Assembly: GCA_958427895.1 (NCBI GenBank)
Contig: CAUADW010000025.1
Location: forward strand, 1 to 24,570
Length of the DNA: 24,570 bases
DNA from: an uncultured Collinsella sp.
GTDB lineage: Bacteria; Actinomycetota; Coriobacteriia; Coriobacteriales; Coriobacteriaceae
Direction of reading: 5' to 3'
Shown: positions 13,220 through 21,524 of the stretch, in pieces
Numbering within the stretch: the stretch's first letter is position 1
Layout: every line of letters begins with the position of its first letter
The notes under the pieces: model-generated
What the model saw: only the letters and a program-made list of their open reading frames with translations
What the model was told of the DNA's origin: nothing
The model's database searches: none
Translations under genes and position numbers: made by a program

Positions 13220-15970
13220 TTATTTGGCATCGGCCCAGGTTATGCCGGTGCTGGCTTCGGCGATCAACGGTACGCGGAGGTCTACTACGTGCTCCATGAC
13301 GTCGCGGACCATGGCGGTTAGGCGCTCGACTTCGTCGACGGGGCACTCAAAGTCCAGTTCGTCGTGTACCTGCAGAATCATGTGGGCGGCAAAGCCCTCT
13401 TCTTCCAGGCGGCGGCTTACGCGGGCCATCGCGATCTTGATGATGTCGGCCGCGGTGCCCTGCATGGGGTGGTTCATGGCCGTGCGCTCGCCAAAGCCGC
13501 GGAGCTGTGGGTTTTTGGCCTTGAGCTCCGGAATGTGACGCCGGCGACCGTACATGGTCTCGGCGTAGCCCGTCTGCTTGGCACGCGCCACCACGTTGTC
13601 GAGAAACGTACGCACACCTGGATAGGCCTCGTAGTAGCGATCGATCATATCGCGCGCCTCGGCCATCGAGATATGAAGCGACTGCGACAGACCGTAGGCC
13701 TGCTGGCCGTACACGATGCCAAAGTTCACGGCCTTGGCGCGGCTACGCAGGTCGGGTGTCACCTCGGACACCGGCACGCCAAATACGCGCGCGGCCGTCT
13801 CGGCATGGAAGTCCTCACCCTCGTTAAAGGCACGCACCAGATGTTCATCGCCCGAGAGATGCGCGAGCAGGCGCAGCTCGATCTGCGAGTAGTCCACCGC
13901 CAAAAAGACACTGCCCTCGCCTGCCGAAAACGCCGTCTTGACGGTGCGGCCCAGCTCAGAGCGCGTCGGGATGTTCTGCAAGTTCGGGTCGCTCGAGGAC
14001 AGACGCCCCGTCGCGGTGATGGTCTGGTTGTACGTGGTGTGCACACGACCGTCACCACGGCGCAGCGGACCTAGCGTGTCCAGATAGGTCGACTTAATCT
14101 TGGACTTCTCACGCCAGTCCAAAATCAGACGCACGATTTCGTGGTCACGGGCAAGATCACTCAGTACCTTGGCATTGGTCGAATAGTAACCGCGCTTGGT
14201 CTTTTTGAGACCCTTGGTCGGAAGGCCCATCACATCAAAGAGCACATGCGAAAGTTGCATGGGGCTGCCGATGTTAAAGGTCTCGTCACCTGCAAGGTCG
14301 CGAATGCTTCGCTCGACCTCGGTGATCTGGGTCGCCAGGCCCTCGGACAGACTGCGCAGCCGATCGGGATCCACGAGCATGCCCGCGCGCTCCATCTTGG
14401 CAAGCACCGGCACAAGCGGCATCTCGATGCCATCGAACACGTTGACAGCGTTCTCGCGGGTCATGCGGTCGCGCAGTGGTGCGACCAGCGCCAGCGTCAA
14501 GGCCGCCGTGCGAGCGGCGGGCGCAGGAGCGTCCTCGACAACACCCTCTGCACCGCGCGCCGCAGGCAGCGCCATCTGCAGATAGGTATCGGCCAGATAC
14601 GCCTCATCGAACTCGGAGCGGTCGGAATCCAGCAGGTAGGCGGCAACCACGGTATCGAAGATACGCGTGGAATCGGCAGACAGCGGGTCCATGAGCTCGG
14701 GCTCAGAGGAATCGATAGGCGAAAGCTCGTGCAACAGTGCCTTCATATCCGGGCTTGCCACGCGGCCCTCCATAAACAGGCGCGCGAGCACGCCGGCAAT
14801 CACGCCGTGGGCGAAGTTGAAGCCCTCAACCTCAACCGCCGCATCGCTGTCGCCCTCCTCGAGCGCGAACAGGCCCTTGGACGTCGCCAGCCACAGCGTG
14901 CGCGTCAGCCCAAAGAGCGCGCCCTCTTCCTTGTCGTCGTCCACCACGGCGGCGACCCACTCGCCGGCACCAATCGCGCGGGAAATCTCAGCCGCAACGG
15001 CACCAAGCGCGTCAGCATCGCCCGCGGCTGCGCGAGCCATCGCAGGCATCTCAAACACACTGGAGGCAGCAGCAGCCCCGCCCTCGCCACCGATCAGCGC
15101 CAAGAAACGGTTCTGCATGGCGGTGATACCGAGCGTACCCAGCGCCGCGGAAACCTCATCGGCAGAAAACGCCGGGAAGGACGTCGCCTCAAAATCGAGC
15201 TCAACGGGCGCATCGGTGCGGATGGTCGCGACCTTGCGGCTCAGCAGCGCGTCGTCGATGTGCGCGCGCAGGTTTTCGCCCATTTTGCCCTTGACCTCGT
15301 CGGCATGTGCGATGACCTCGTCCAGGCTACCGTACTGCGCAATGAGCGCGCTCGCCTTTTTGGGGCCGATGCCCGGCACGCCGGGGATGTTATCGGACGT
15401 GTCGCCCTTCAGACCATAAAAGTCGGGCACGAGCGCCGGCGTGATGCCGTGATACAGATCGTCCACGCTCTCGGGCGTCATGATCGCCACGTCGGACAGG
15501 CCCTTGCGGGTCGAGACCACGTTGACGTGCTCGGTCACGAGCTGATACATATCGCGATCACCGGTCACCAGCAGCATGTCGCAGCCGGCCTGCTCGCCCA
15601 AGCGCGCCATAGTGCCCAGGATGTCATCGCCTTCCCAGCCCTCGGACTGCAAAATCGGCACGTTGAGCGCGGCGAGCAGCTCCTTAATCATGGGAAACTG
15701 CGCGTGCAGATCGGGATCCATGGGCGGGCGCTGAGCCTTGTACTGCGGCAGCATCTCCATGCGCACGCGCGGCTTGCCCTTGTCAAACGCCACAACAACG
15801 CCGTCGGGATTAAAGGCGTCAATCATCTTGAGGAACATATTCAAAAAGCCAAAGATCGCATTGGTGGGACGACCGTCCGGTGCGTTCATGGTGGGCGGCA
15901 CGGCGTGGAAGGCGCGGTGCATGAGCGAGTTGCCGTCGATAACGGCAAAGGTGCGGCGCTTGTCAGACAT
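13220..15970 (-). CDS. polA: DNA polymerase I
   Basis: DNA polymerase I fills gaps and removes primers during replication and repair. The 916 residues show an N-terminal 5' nuclease domain (about 1-300; FAVIDGNSLMHRAFHA, EGWEGDDILGT, GVPGIGPKKAS). A central exonuclease-like domain (about 310-530) follows, then the polymerase domain with motif A (VDYSQIELRLLAHLSGD), motif B (RSRAKAVNFGIVYGQQAYGLS) and motif C (QVHDELDFE). The proofreading DxE motif is not found in the central domain, so 3'-5' editing is probably lost, as in Taq polymerase. The start is the ATG at 15968-15970 with GAGG 8 nt upstream; an in-frame start at 16009 lacks similarity. Divergent from the M18 aminopeptidase. Confidence 0.96.
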   Translation of the reverse strand: MSDKRRTFAVIDGNSLMHRAFHAVPPTMNAPDGRPTNAIFGFLNMFLKMIDAFNPDGVVVAFDKGKPRVRMEMLPQYKAQRPPMDPDLHAQFPMIKELLAALNVPILQSEGWEGDDILGTMARLGEQAGCDMLLVTGDRDMYQLVTEHVNVVSTRKGLSDVAIMTPESVDDLYHGITPALVPDFYGLKGDTSDNIPGVPGIGPKKASALIAQYGSLDEVIAHADEVKGKMGENLRAHIDDALLSRKVATIRTDAPVELDFEATSFPAFSADEVSAALGTLGITAMQNRFLALIGGEGGAAAASSVFEMPAMARAAAGDADALGAVAAEISRAIGAGEWVAAVVDDDKEEGALFGLTRTLWLATSKGLFALEEGDSDAAVEVEGFNFAHGVIAGVLARLFMEGRVASPDMKALLHELSPIDSSEPELMDPLSADSTRIFDTVVAAYLLDSDRSEFDEAYLADTYLQMALPAARGAEGVVEDAPAPAARTAALTLALVAPLRDRMTRENAVNVFDGIEMPLVPVLAKMERAGMLVDPDRLRSLSEGLATQITEVERSIRDLAGDETFNIGSPMQLSHVLFDVMGLPTKGLKKTKRGYYSTNAKVLSDLARDHEIVRLILDWREKSKIKSTYLDTLGPLRRGDGRVHTTYNQTITATGRLSSSDPNLQNIPTRSELGRTVKTAFSAGEGSVFLAVDYSQIELRLLAHLSGDEHLVRAFNEGEDFHAETAARVFGVPVSEVTPDLRSRAKAVNFGIVYGQQAYGLSQSLHISMAEARDMIDRYYEAYPGVRTFLDNVVARAKQTGYAETMYGRRRHIPELKAKNPQLRGFGERTAMNHPMQGTAADIIKIAMARVSRRLEEEGFAAHMILQVHDELDFECPVDEVERLTAMVRDVMEHVVDLRVPLIAEASTGITWADAK

Positions 15971-16136
15971 ATTGAATACCTCGCTTTGGGCTGGGCACGG
16001 TTTGCTCACTCCAGTTTACACGCTCCCCGCCCCACGGCCACTGCACATCAGTCTTCCCCGCCGCCGCGAGCCCGCGCGTGATACGATGGCTCACGGTACA
16101 TCAACCAGCACGATCGATCCGAAAGGAGCCTGCGTC

Positions 16137-17534
16137 ATGGAGCGTCCCTGCGCATGGAAAAAGTACACGCCACAGCAGATCGAGGAGCTCGAGGAGCTTT
16201 GCCGCGGCTATAAGCAGTTTTTGAGCGAGAACAAGACCGAGCGCCTGTGCGTCAAGACCGGTATCAAGATGGCCGAGGAGGCGGGCTACGTCAATCTGGA
16301 GACCGTGATCTCCGAGGGCCGCGCGCTCAAGGCCGGCGACAAGGTGTACGCCGCCAATCACGGCAAGGACCTCATGCTCGTCAACCTGGGCGCCGCCCCG
16401 CTCGAGCAGGGCTTTAACATCCTGGGCGCCCACGTGGACTCGCCGCGCCTGGACCTCAAGCAGAACCCCGCTTTCGAGGCCGGCGACATGGCTTATCTCG
16501 ACACGCACTACTATGGCGGCGTCAAGAGCTACCACTGGGTCGCTTCCCCGCTCGCGCTCGTAGGCGTCATTTGCAAAAAGGACGGCACCGCCGTCGACAT
16601 CAACATCGGCGACAAGGCGGACGATCCGGTCTTTACCATCTCCGACCTGCTGATCCACCTCTCGAGCGAGCAGATGGCCAAGCCCGCCAAGGACGCCGTC
16701 GACGCCGAGATCCTCGACGTAATCGTGGGCGGCCGTCCCGTCAAGTTTGACGAGGACGACAAGGACGCCCCCAAGGAGCCCGTCAAGCAGATGTTCCTGG
16801 ACATCCTCAAGGAGCAGTACGACGTCGAGGAGGAGGACTTCCTCTCCGCCGAGATCGAGGTCGTGCCCGCCGGCCCGGCCCGCGACATGGGCCTCGACCG
16901 CTCCATGATTCTGGGCTATGGCCACGACGACCGTGTCTGCGCTTACCCCTCCATGCTTGCCCAGATCGACGTCGCCAACGTCGAGCGCACGAGCATCACG
17001 CTCATCGTCGACAAGGAGGAGATCGGCTCCGTGGGTGCCACCGGTATGACAAGCCGCTTCTTCGAGAACACCGTCGCCGAGATCATGACGCTCGCCGGCG
17101 AGGATAGCCCGCTGGCCCTGCGCCGCGCGCTCGCCCGCAGCCGCATGCTCTCCTCCGACGTGTCTGCCGGCTTCGATCCGGGCTACGCCGGCAAGTTCGA
17201 GACCAAGAACGCCGCCTTCATGGGTCGTGGCCTGTGCTTCAACAAGTACACGGGCAGCCGCGGCAAGGGCGGCTCTAACGACGCCGACGCCGAGTACGTG
17301 GCCCTCGTCCGCGACATCATGGACGAGGCCGGCGTGGACTTCCAAACCTGCGAGCTCGGCCGCGTCAACGCGGGCGGCGGCGGCACCATCGCCTACATCA
17401 TGGCCAAGTACGGCATGAACGTCATCGACTCCGGCGTTGCCGTCCTGTCCATGCACGCCCTGTGGGAGGTCGCCAACAAGGCCGACATCTACGAGGCCTA
17501 CCGCGGCTACAAGGCCTTCCTCGAGCGCGCCTAA
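16137..17534 (+). CDS. M18 family zinc aminopeptidase
   Basis: A 465-residue metallo-aminopeptidase of family M18 (aspartyl aminopeptidase/aminopeptidase I type), a cytosolic enzyme trimming N-terminal residues from peptides. Metal and catalytic residues are visible: GAHVDSPRLDLK (His99, Asp101), DKEEIGSVGATG (the Glu pair), GYGHDDRV and the C-terminal SMHALWE histidine. The start is the ATG at 16137 with AAAGGAG (16122-16128) 8 nt upstream; the frame is open for 133 more codons into the polA region, but that part is antisense to polA. TACGAT (16082-16087) is a possible -10. A palindromic terminator (17550-17619) follows. The specificity (acidic or broad) is unknown. Confidence 0.9.
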   Translation: MERPCAWKKYTPQQIEELEELCRGYKQFLSENKTERLCVKTGIKMAEEAGYVNLETVISEGRALKAGDKVYAANHGKDLMLVNLGAAPLEQGFNILGAHVDSPRLDLKQNPAFEAGDMAYLDTHYYGGVKSYHWVASPLALVGVICKKDGTAVDINIGDKADDPVFTISDLLIHLSSEQMAKPAKDAVDAEILDVIVGGRPVKFDEDDKDAPKEPVKQMFLDILKEQYDVEEEDFLSAEIEVVPAGPARDMGLDRSMILGYGHDDRVCAYPSMLAQIDVANVERTSITLIVDKEEIGSVGATGMTSRFFENTVAEIMTLAGEDSPLALRRALARSRMLSSDVSAGFDPGYAGKFETKNAAFMGRGLCFNKYTGSRGKGGSNDADAEYVALVRDIMDEAGVDFQTCELGRVNAGGGGTIAYIMAKYGMNVIDSGVAVLSMHALWEVANKADIYEAYRGYKAFLERA

Positions 17535-17549
17535 CCAACCCCTTGCAAC

Positions 17550-17619
17550 TTGCGGTGAAATACGGACTAAACTGGCCCATAAACGGCCAAAACAGACCGT
17601 ATTCCACCGCAACTTCCTT
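17550..17619 (+). terminator. Palindromic terminator after the M18 gene
   Basis: TTGCGGTGAAATACGG (17550-17565) and CCGTATTCCACCGCAA (17597-17612) match 15/16. An inner TGGCC/GGCCA stem (17573-17577, 17585-17589) sits at the tip. CTTCCTTTTT follows on the plus strand. The stem is much longer than needed for termination and resembles an inserted palindromic element. Confidence 0.65.
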
Positions 17620-17637
17620 TTTGGCAGAGGAGAGTTC

Positions 17638-18447
17638 ATGCTGCAGGTCATCATTTCGCCCGCCAAGCAGATGCGCGCGGCCCAAGATGCTTTTGAAGTC
17701 CTGGGCATACCGCCTTTTGCGCACGAAACGGCTCGCCTCCACCGCGCGCTGCTAGATATCGAACGAAATGAAGGCAGCGGCGGGCTACAAGCGCTATGGA
17801 ACGTGAGTGACAAACTGCTGGGGCCTTGCCTCAACACTCTGCATGAGTTCGGGCCCATCCTGAAAAACAGCGATCTCGACAATCCCGAACTCGCCCGTCA
17901 CCTCTCCCCTGCCGTCATGTCCTATCACGGCATTCAATACCAGAGCATGGCGCCCGAAGTGATGGATTCCGCGCAGCTCGCATGGCTGCAAGACCATCTG
18001 TGGATCCTCTCGGGCCTTTACGGATGCGTACGCCCCTTTCATGCCGTTGAACCATATCGGCTGGAGATGGGCGCGAAACTTGCCGTCGACGATGCCCGAG
18101 ACCTCTACGCGTTTTGGGGCGACAAGCTCGCACGGGCCATCGCTCTGGCCGACTCCAACGCTACGATTGTCAACCTCGCCAGCGCGGAATACGCCAAAGC
18201 CGTTCTGCCCCGTCTCACCACCGATGCCACGGTCGTCACATGCCTCTTTGGCGAAGGCGTCCGCAACGGCAAGCCCATCCAGCGCTCGACCGCCAGCAAA
18301 AAAGCACGCGGCTCCATGGTGCGCTGGATGGCAGAAAACAAGCTCGAGGATGTAAGCGGGCTCACCGCGTTCGACGTTGGTTATCGTCACTTTCCCGAGC
18401 TTTCAAATAAAAACACTTTGGTCTTCCTGAACGAACAGGCCTTGTAG
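17638..18447 (+). CDS. yaaA: YaaA family peroxide-stress protein (UPF0246/DUF328)
   Basis: A 269-residue homologue of E. coli YaaA, which is induced by OxyR and limits free iron and DNA damage during peroxide stress. Family landmarks are VIISPAKQM at the N-terminus, LSGLYGCVRPFHAVEPYRLEMG in the middle, FWGDKLA, NLASAEYAKAV and the C-terminal basic KKARGSMVRWM. The length fits (E. coli about 258). The ATG at 17638 has GAGGAG 5 nt upstream; the frame is open upstream into the M18 gene but out of its frame. It converges on the membrane protein gene, with only 40 bp between stops. Confidence 0.88.
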   Translation: MLQVIISPAKQMRAAQDAFEVLGIPPFAHETARLHRALLDIERNEGSGGLQALWNVSDKLLGPCLNTLHEFGPILKNSDLDNPELARHLSPAVMSYHGIQYQSMAPEVMDSAQLAWLQDHLWILSGLYGCVRPFHAVEPYRLEMGAKLAVDDARDLYAFWGDKLARAIALADSNATIVNLASAEYAKAVLPRLTTDATVVTCLFGEGVRNGKPIQRSTASKKARGSMVRWMAENKLEDVSGLTAFDVGYRHFPELSNKNTLVFLNEQAL

Positions 18448-18487
18448 GACCTACGCTACTTTTGAATGTGCTGCCTAGGCACGGCGT

Positions 18488-19003
18488 CTATCCCGCCAAG
18501 CCGTCGGCTTTGGCAATCTCGCTCGTCGAGCCATCTTGGTAGGTAATCTTAACGTACTCCACCTCGGATACCGCAGCGCCCGCCGGGGGCTCCAAGCGCC
18601 ATTCCGTCAGCGCAATGTCCATGGTCGTGGGCACGTCTCCCTGATCTTTGAGCTTCACCGTCAGCGTTTTGAGCGTCGCATCAAACGTCACGCGTTCGAT
18701 TTCTTCGCCCGGAATGGATCCGCCACTCAGCTGCAACTGCACAAACTCGTCGCGCGGATACCAATAGTCGCCGGGAGCTGCCACCGTGTTACCGCCAGCG
18801 ACCTTCACCGTCATGATCGGTAGGCTATCATCAGCCTCGAACCCCCAGGCAGCGCCGCCGCGACCGCCAAACGTCCAGATACAAAAGGCAATCACCAGCA
18901 CGGCAAGCACCGCAAAACCAATCGCGACAAGGCCATGGTGCGCACGGCCCTCCTCGGCCGATACATCCCATTGCGTCTCTCGGTATAGATGCTTGTCTTC
19001 CAT
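18488..19003 (-). CDS. Membrane-anchored protein of unknown function
   Basis: A 171-residue protein with a short charged N-terminus (residues 1-23), one strongly hydrophobic segment (GLVAIGFAVLAVLVIAFCIW, about 24-43), and a ~125-residue domain rich in beta-forming residues. That domain is probably extracytoplasmic. It contains repeated strand-like runs such as LKTLTVKLKD, MDIALTEWRL and VEYVKITYQDGSTSEIA. I recognise no family. The start is the ATG at 19001-19003 with GGGGAGG 5 nt upstream. Further open frame beyond this is antisense to thiC. It is divergent from the thiC riboswitch promoter, 50 bp away. It has only one Cys (in the membrane segment), and no lipobox. Confidence 0.7.
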   Translation of the reverse strand: MEDKHLYRETQWDVSAEEGRAHHGLVAIGFAVLAVLVIAFCIWTFGGRGGAAWGFEADDSLPIMTVKVAGGNTVAAPGDYWYPRDEFVQLQLSGGSIPGEEIERVTFDATLKTLTVKLKDQGDVPTTMDIALTEWRLEPPAGAAVSEVEYVKITYQDGSTSEIAKADGLAG

Positions 19004-19053
19004 GTTCGCCTCCCCACAGGCACGCTCGTTGGCCCAATCGTACCCATTCAGGC

Positions 19054-19059
19054 TATACT
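19054..19059 (+). promoter_or_regulatory. -10 element of thiC
   Basis: TATACT (5/6 to consensus) lies 15-20 nt before the riboswitch aptamer, where a start near 19066 is expected. A possible -35 (TTGGCC) is 19 bp upstream, slightly too far. Confidence 0.5.
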
Positions 19060-19073
19060 TGAACCCATTACAT

Positions 19074-19169
19074 AAACGGGGAGCTTGCAGGACAAGACGG
19101 CAGGCTGAGATTGGGCGCGCCCGCCCTGACCCGCAAACCTGATATGGGTAATGCCAACGAAGGGAGCCG
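19074..19169 (+). promoter_or_regulatory. TPP riboswitch (THI element)
   Basis: The conserved THI-box blocks occur in order: GGGGAGC, GGCTGAGA, GACCC, ACCTGAT, GGGTAATGCCAACG and AGGGA. The aptamer senses thiamine pyrophosphate. Its 3' strand contains or abuts the thiC Shine-Dalgarno AGGGAG (19161-19166), so bound TPP should hide the ribosome binding site. No terminator hairpin separates it from the start codon, which supports translational control. Confidence 0.95.
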
Positions 19170-19174
19170 TGCTT

Positions 19175-20509
19175 ATGAGCACACAGACCGAGCCCACGCT
19201 CGTCACGCAAATCGACTTCGCCCGCGCCGGACGGATCACGCCGCAAATGAAAGAAGTCGCCGAGCGCGAGCATCGCGACCCCGAGTACATCCGCGAGCGC
19301 GTGGCCGACGGCCGCATCGCCATTCCCGCCAACATCGTGCACATCAAAAAGGGCATGCGCGCCTTTGGTGTCGGTGAGGGCCTGTCCACCAAGGTCAATG
19401 TCAACCTGGGCATCTCGGGCGACAAGGCCGATGCCGCCGAGGAATGGAAGAAGGTCAAGATCGCCGAGGACTTTGGCGCCGACGCCATCATGGACCTCTC
19501 CAACTCGGGCAAGACGCGCCAGTTCCGCCAGCAGCTCATCGACGAGACACCGCTCATGGTGGGCACCGTCCCCATGTATGACGCCATCGGCTACATGGAA
19601 AAGCCGCTGGTCAAGCTCACCAAGGACGATCTGCTCGAGGTCGTGCGCGCGCATGCCGAGGACGGCGTGGACTTTATGACCATCCACTGCGGCATCAACA
19701 AGTCGGTCATCAAGACCTTTAAGGAGACCGGCCGCCTTATGAACATCGTCAGTCGCGGCGGCTCGCTGCTGTTTGGCTGGATGGAAGTCACCGGTAACGA
19801 GAACCCCTTCTACGAGTTCTACGACGAGGTGCTCGAAATCTGCCACGAGTACGACGTGACCATCTCGCTCGGCGACTCCTGCCGCCCGGGCTGTCTCTAC
19901 GATTCCAACGACGCCACCGAGACCGCCGAGATGATTGAGCTCGGCAAGTTGTGCAAGCGCGCCTGGGCCGCCGGCGTCCAGGTTATGGTCGAGGGACCGG
20001 GCCACATGGCGCTCGACGAGATCGCCGCCAATATGAAGCTGCAGAAGCGCCTGTGCCACAACGCCCCGTTCTATGTGCTGGGGCCGCTCGTAACCGATAT
20101 CGGCGTGGGTTACGACCACATCACCGCAGCCATCGGCGGCGCTATCTCCGCGAGCTCGGGCGCCGACTTCCTGTGCTACGTGACGCCCGCCGAACACCTG
20201 TGCCTGCCCAACGCCCAGGACGTGCTCGACGGCCTCATGGCCACCAAGATCGCCGCACACGCCGCCGACATCGCCAAGAAGGTGCCCCACGCCCGCGACA
20301 TGGACGACAAGATGGGCCAGGCACGCCGCAAGCTCGACTGGGACGCCATGTGGAAGTGCGCGCTCGACCCGGTCACCGGCAAGAAGCGCTACGAGGAATC
20401 CCCCGCCGCCACCGAGGGCACCTGCACCATGTGTGGCAAGATGTGCGCCGTCCGCACCGTCAACAAGGTGTTCGAAGGCACGACAATCGACCTCGGCATG
20501 GAGGACTAA
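19175..20509 (+). CDS. thiC: Phosphomethylpyrimidine synthase ThiC
   Basis: Radical SAM enzyme that rearranges aminoimidazole ribotide into HMP phosphate, the pyrimidine half of thiamine. The 444 residues include NLGISGDKADAAEEW, IMDLSNSG, HCGINKSV, SRGGSLLFGWM, DSCRPGCLYDSND and MVEGPGHMALDEI. The C-terminal cluster motif is CTMCGKMC, a CX2CX3C spacing shorter than the CX2CX4C of E. coli ThiC. I start at the ATG at 19175, 8 nt after AGGGAG; the in-frame ATG at 19151 is inside the riboswitch. thiD follows 176 bp downstream on the same strand. Confidence 0.96.
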   Translation: MSTQTEPTLVTQIDFARAGRITPQMKEVAEREHRDPEYIRERVADGRIAIPANIVHIKKGMRAFGVGEGLSTKVNVNLGISGDKADAAEEWKKVKIAEDFGADAIMDLSNSGKTRQFRQQLIDETPLMVGTVPMYDAIGYMEKPLVKLTKDDLLEVVRAHAEDGVDFMTIHCGINKSVIKTFKETGRLMNIVSRGGSLLFGWMEVTGNENPFYEFYDEVLEICHEYDVTISLGDSCRPGCLYDSNDATETAEMIELGKLCKRAWAAGVQVMVEGPGHMALDEIAANMKLQKRLCHNAPFYVLGPLVTDIGVGYDHITAAIGGAISASSGADFLCYVTPAEHLCLPNAQDVLDGLMATKIAAHAADIAKKVPHARDMDDKMGQARRKLDWDAMWKCALDPVTGKKRYEESPAATEGTCTMCGKMCAVRTVNKVFEGTTIDLGMED

Positions 20510-20551
20510 CTCGTCACCGGAGCCACAAACGGCCACAAGGTGTTCGTCAAT

Positions 20552-20567
20552 TGTTGACATGTGAACA
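20552..20567. promoter_or_regulatory. Operator-like palindrome between thiC and thiD
   Basis: TGTTGACATGTGAACA matches its reverse complement at 14 of 16 positions and contains a perfect TTGACA. A second perfect palindrome, TTTACGTAAA, starts 11 bp later (20578-20587). They lie 43 bp past the thiC stop in an AT-rich pocket. No -10 lies at the right distance from this TTGACA, so a protein-binding site is at least as likely as a promoter. Confidence 0.35.
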
Positions 20568-20600
20568 TTTTCTTACATTTACGTAAAGATTGCACCACCC

Positions 20601-20630
20601 GCCCGGGATCGGCATACAGCCGGCCCGGGC
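20601..20630 (+). terminator. Hairpin after thiC
   Basis: GCCCGGG (20601-20607) pairs with CCCGGGC (20624-20630) and CGGC pairs with GCCG inside, giving a very stable stem. ACTTTATAATGC follows. It may end thiC transcripts, and it overlaps the region just upstream of the thiD -10 box. Confidence 0.5.
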
Positions 20631-20634
20631 ACTT

Positions 20635-20640
20635 TATAAT
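20635..20640 (+). promoter_or_regulatory. Consensus -10 element of thiD
   Basis: A perfect TATAAT lies 45 bp before the thiD ATG. The 17-bp upstream position has no -35 match because the thiC hairpin occupies it. thiD probably has its own start, separate from the TPP riboswitch transcript. Confidence 0.45.
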
Positions 20641-20685
20641 GCAGGCAGAAGACCCATTTGAATCCGACCGAACAAGGGAGCGAAC

Positions 20686-21516
20686 ATGGATCGCAGTAAG
20701 GTACCCGCCGTTCTATCCATCGCAGGATCCGATTCCAGCGGTGGTGCCGGCATTCAGGCCGACATCAAGACCATCACGGCGCACCGTCTGTATGCCGAGA
20801 CGGCCATCACGGCCATAACCGCACAGAACACGCTCGGTGTCACCGCCGTGCAGAACATCTCCCCGGATATTGTCGCGGCGCAGATCGATACCGTTTTTGA
20901 TGATATCCGACCCAGCGCCGTCAAGATCGGCATGGTTTCCTCTGCCGAGATTATCGAGGTTATCGCCGACCGCCTGAGCGCCTGGAACGCACAAAATATC
21001 GTCGTCGACCCCGTTATGGTCGCCACCTCGGGTGCTCGTCTGATCGCAGAGGACGCCGCCGAAGCACTTACACGCCGCCTGTTCCCACTGGCGACCGTCA
21101 TCACGCCCAATATTCCCGAGGCCATGGCGTTGCTCGATTATGAGGTCGATTCCGAGCGCACTCAGCAAAATGCCGCCATGCTTCTCACCCGCCGCTTTGG
21201 ATGCGCGTCTCTGGTTAAAGGCGGACATTTTGTCAACGAGGCCAACGACGTTCTGGCGGAGCCCGCGCCGCTCGATGACGAGGGCAACCATCTGGGCGAT
21301 CCGCTCACCACGTGGTTCCGCCACAAGCGCATCGAGACCGGCAACACACATGGCACCGGCTGCACGCTCTCGTCCGCCATCGCCTGCGCGCTGGCCCAGG
21401 GCATGGACCTTGCCGACGCCGTCAACGCCGGCAAGGCCTACCTAACCGGCGCTCTCGCCGCCGGCTTTGACATGGGCAAAGGCTCCGGCCCTGTCAACCA
21501 CATGTGGCAATATTAA
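20686..21516 (+). CDS. thiD: Hydroxymethylpyrimidine (phosphate) kinase ThiD
   Basis: Phosphorylates HMP and HMP-phosphate to HMP-pyrophosphate, the step after ThiC. The 276 residues show the ribokinase-like features of ThiD: SIAGSDSSGGAGIQADIKT at the N-terminus, KIGMVSS, VDPVMVATSG, VITPNIPEA, LVKGGH, and the anion-hole/catalytic THGTGCTLSSAIA near the C-terminus. The length is typical (about 266-270). The ATG at 20686 follows AAGGGAG by 6 nt. It has no riboswitch of its own. An 18-bp stem lies between its stop and the convergent SGNH gene. Confidence 0.94.
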   Translation: MDRSKVPAVLSIAGSDSSGGAGIQADIKTITAHRLYAETAITAITAQNTLGVTAVQNISPDIVAAQIDTVFDDIRPSAVKIGMVSSAEIIEVIADRLSAWNAQNIVVDPVMVATSGARLIAEDAAEALTRRLFPLATVITPNIPEAMALLDYEVDSERTQQNAAMLLTRRFGCASLVKGGHFVNEANDVLAEPAPLDDEGNHLGDPLTTWFRHKRIETGNTHGTGCTLSSAIACALAQGMDLADAVNAGKAYLTGALAAGFDMGKGSGPVNHMWQY

Positions 21517-21524
21517 GATTCGCA

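Noticed and set aside
14141..16081. 646-aa plus-strand frame opposite polA
   Set aside because: Shadow frame: no family similarity, no ribosome binding site, and polA has all its motifs on the other strand.
16101..17882. 593-aa minus-strand frame opposite the M18 aminopeptidase
   Set aside because: Composition is that of an antisense frame and the M18 enzyme is unmistakable on the plus strand.
19004..20560. Long minus-strand open frame that would extend the 171-aa membrane protein to 690 aa
   Set aside because: It is antisense to thiC, has biased His/Gly/Asp/Leu composition typical of a GC-rich shadow frame, and the ATG at 19003 has a strong ribosome binding site.
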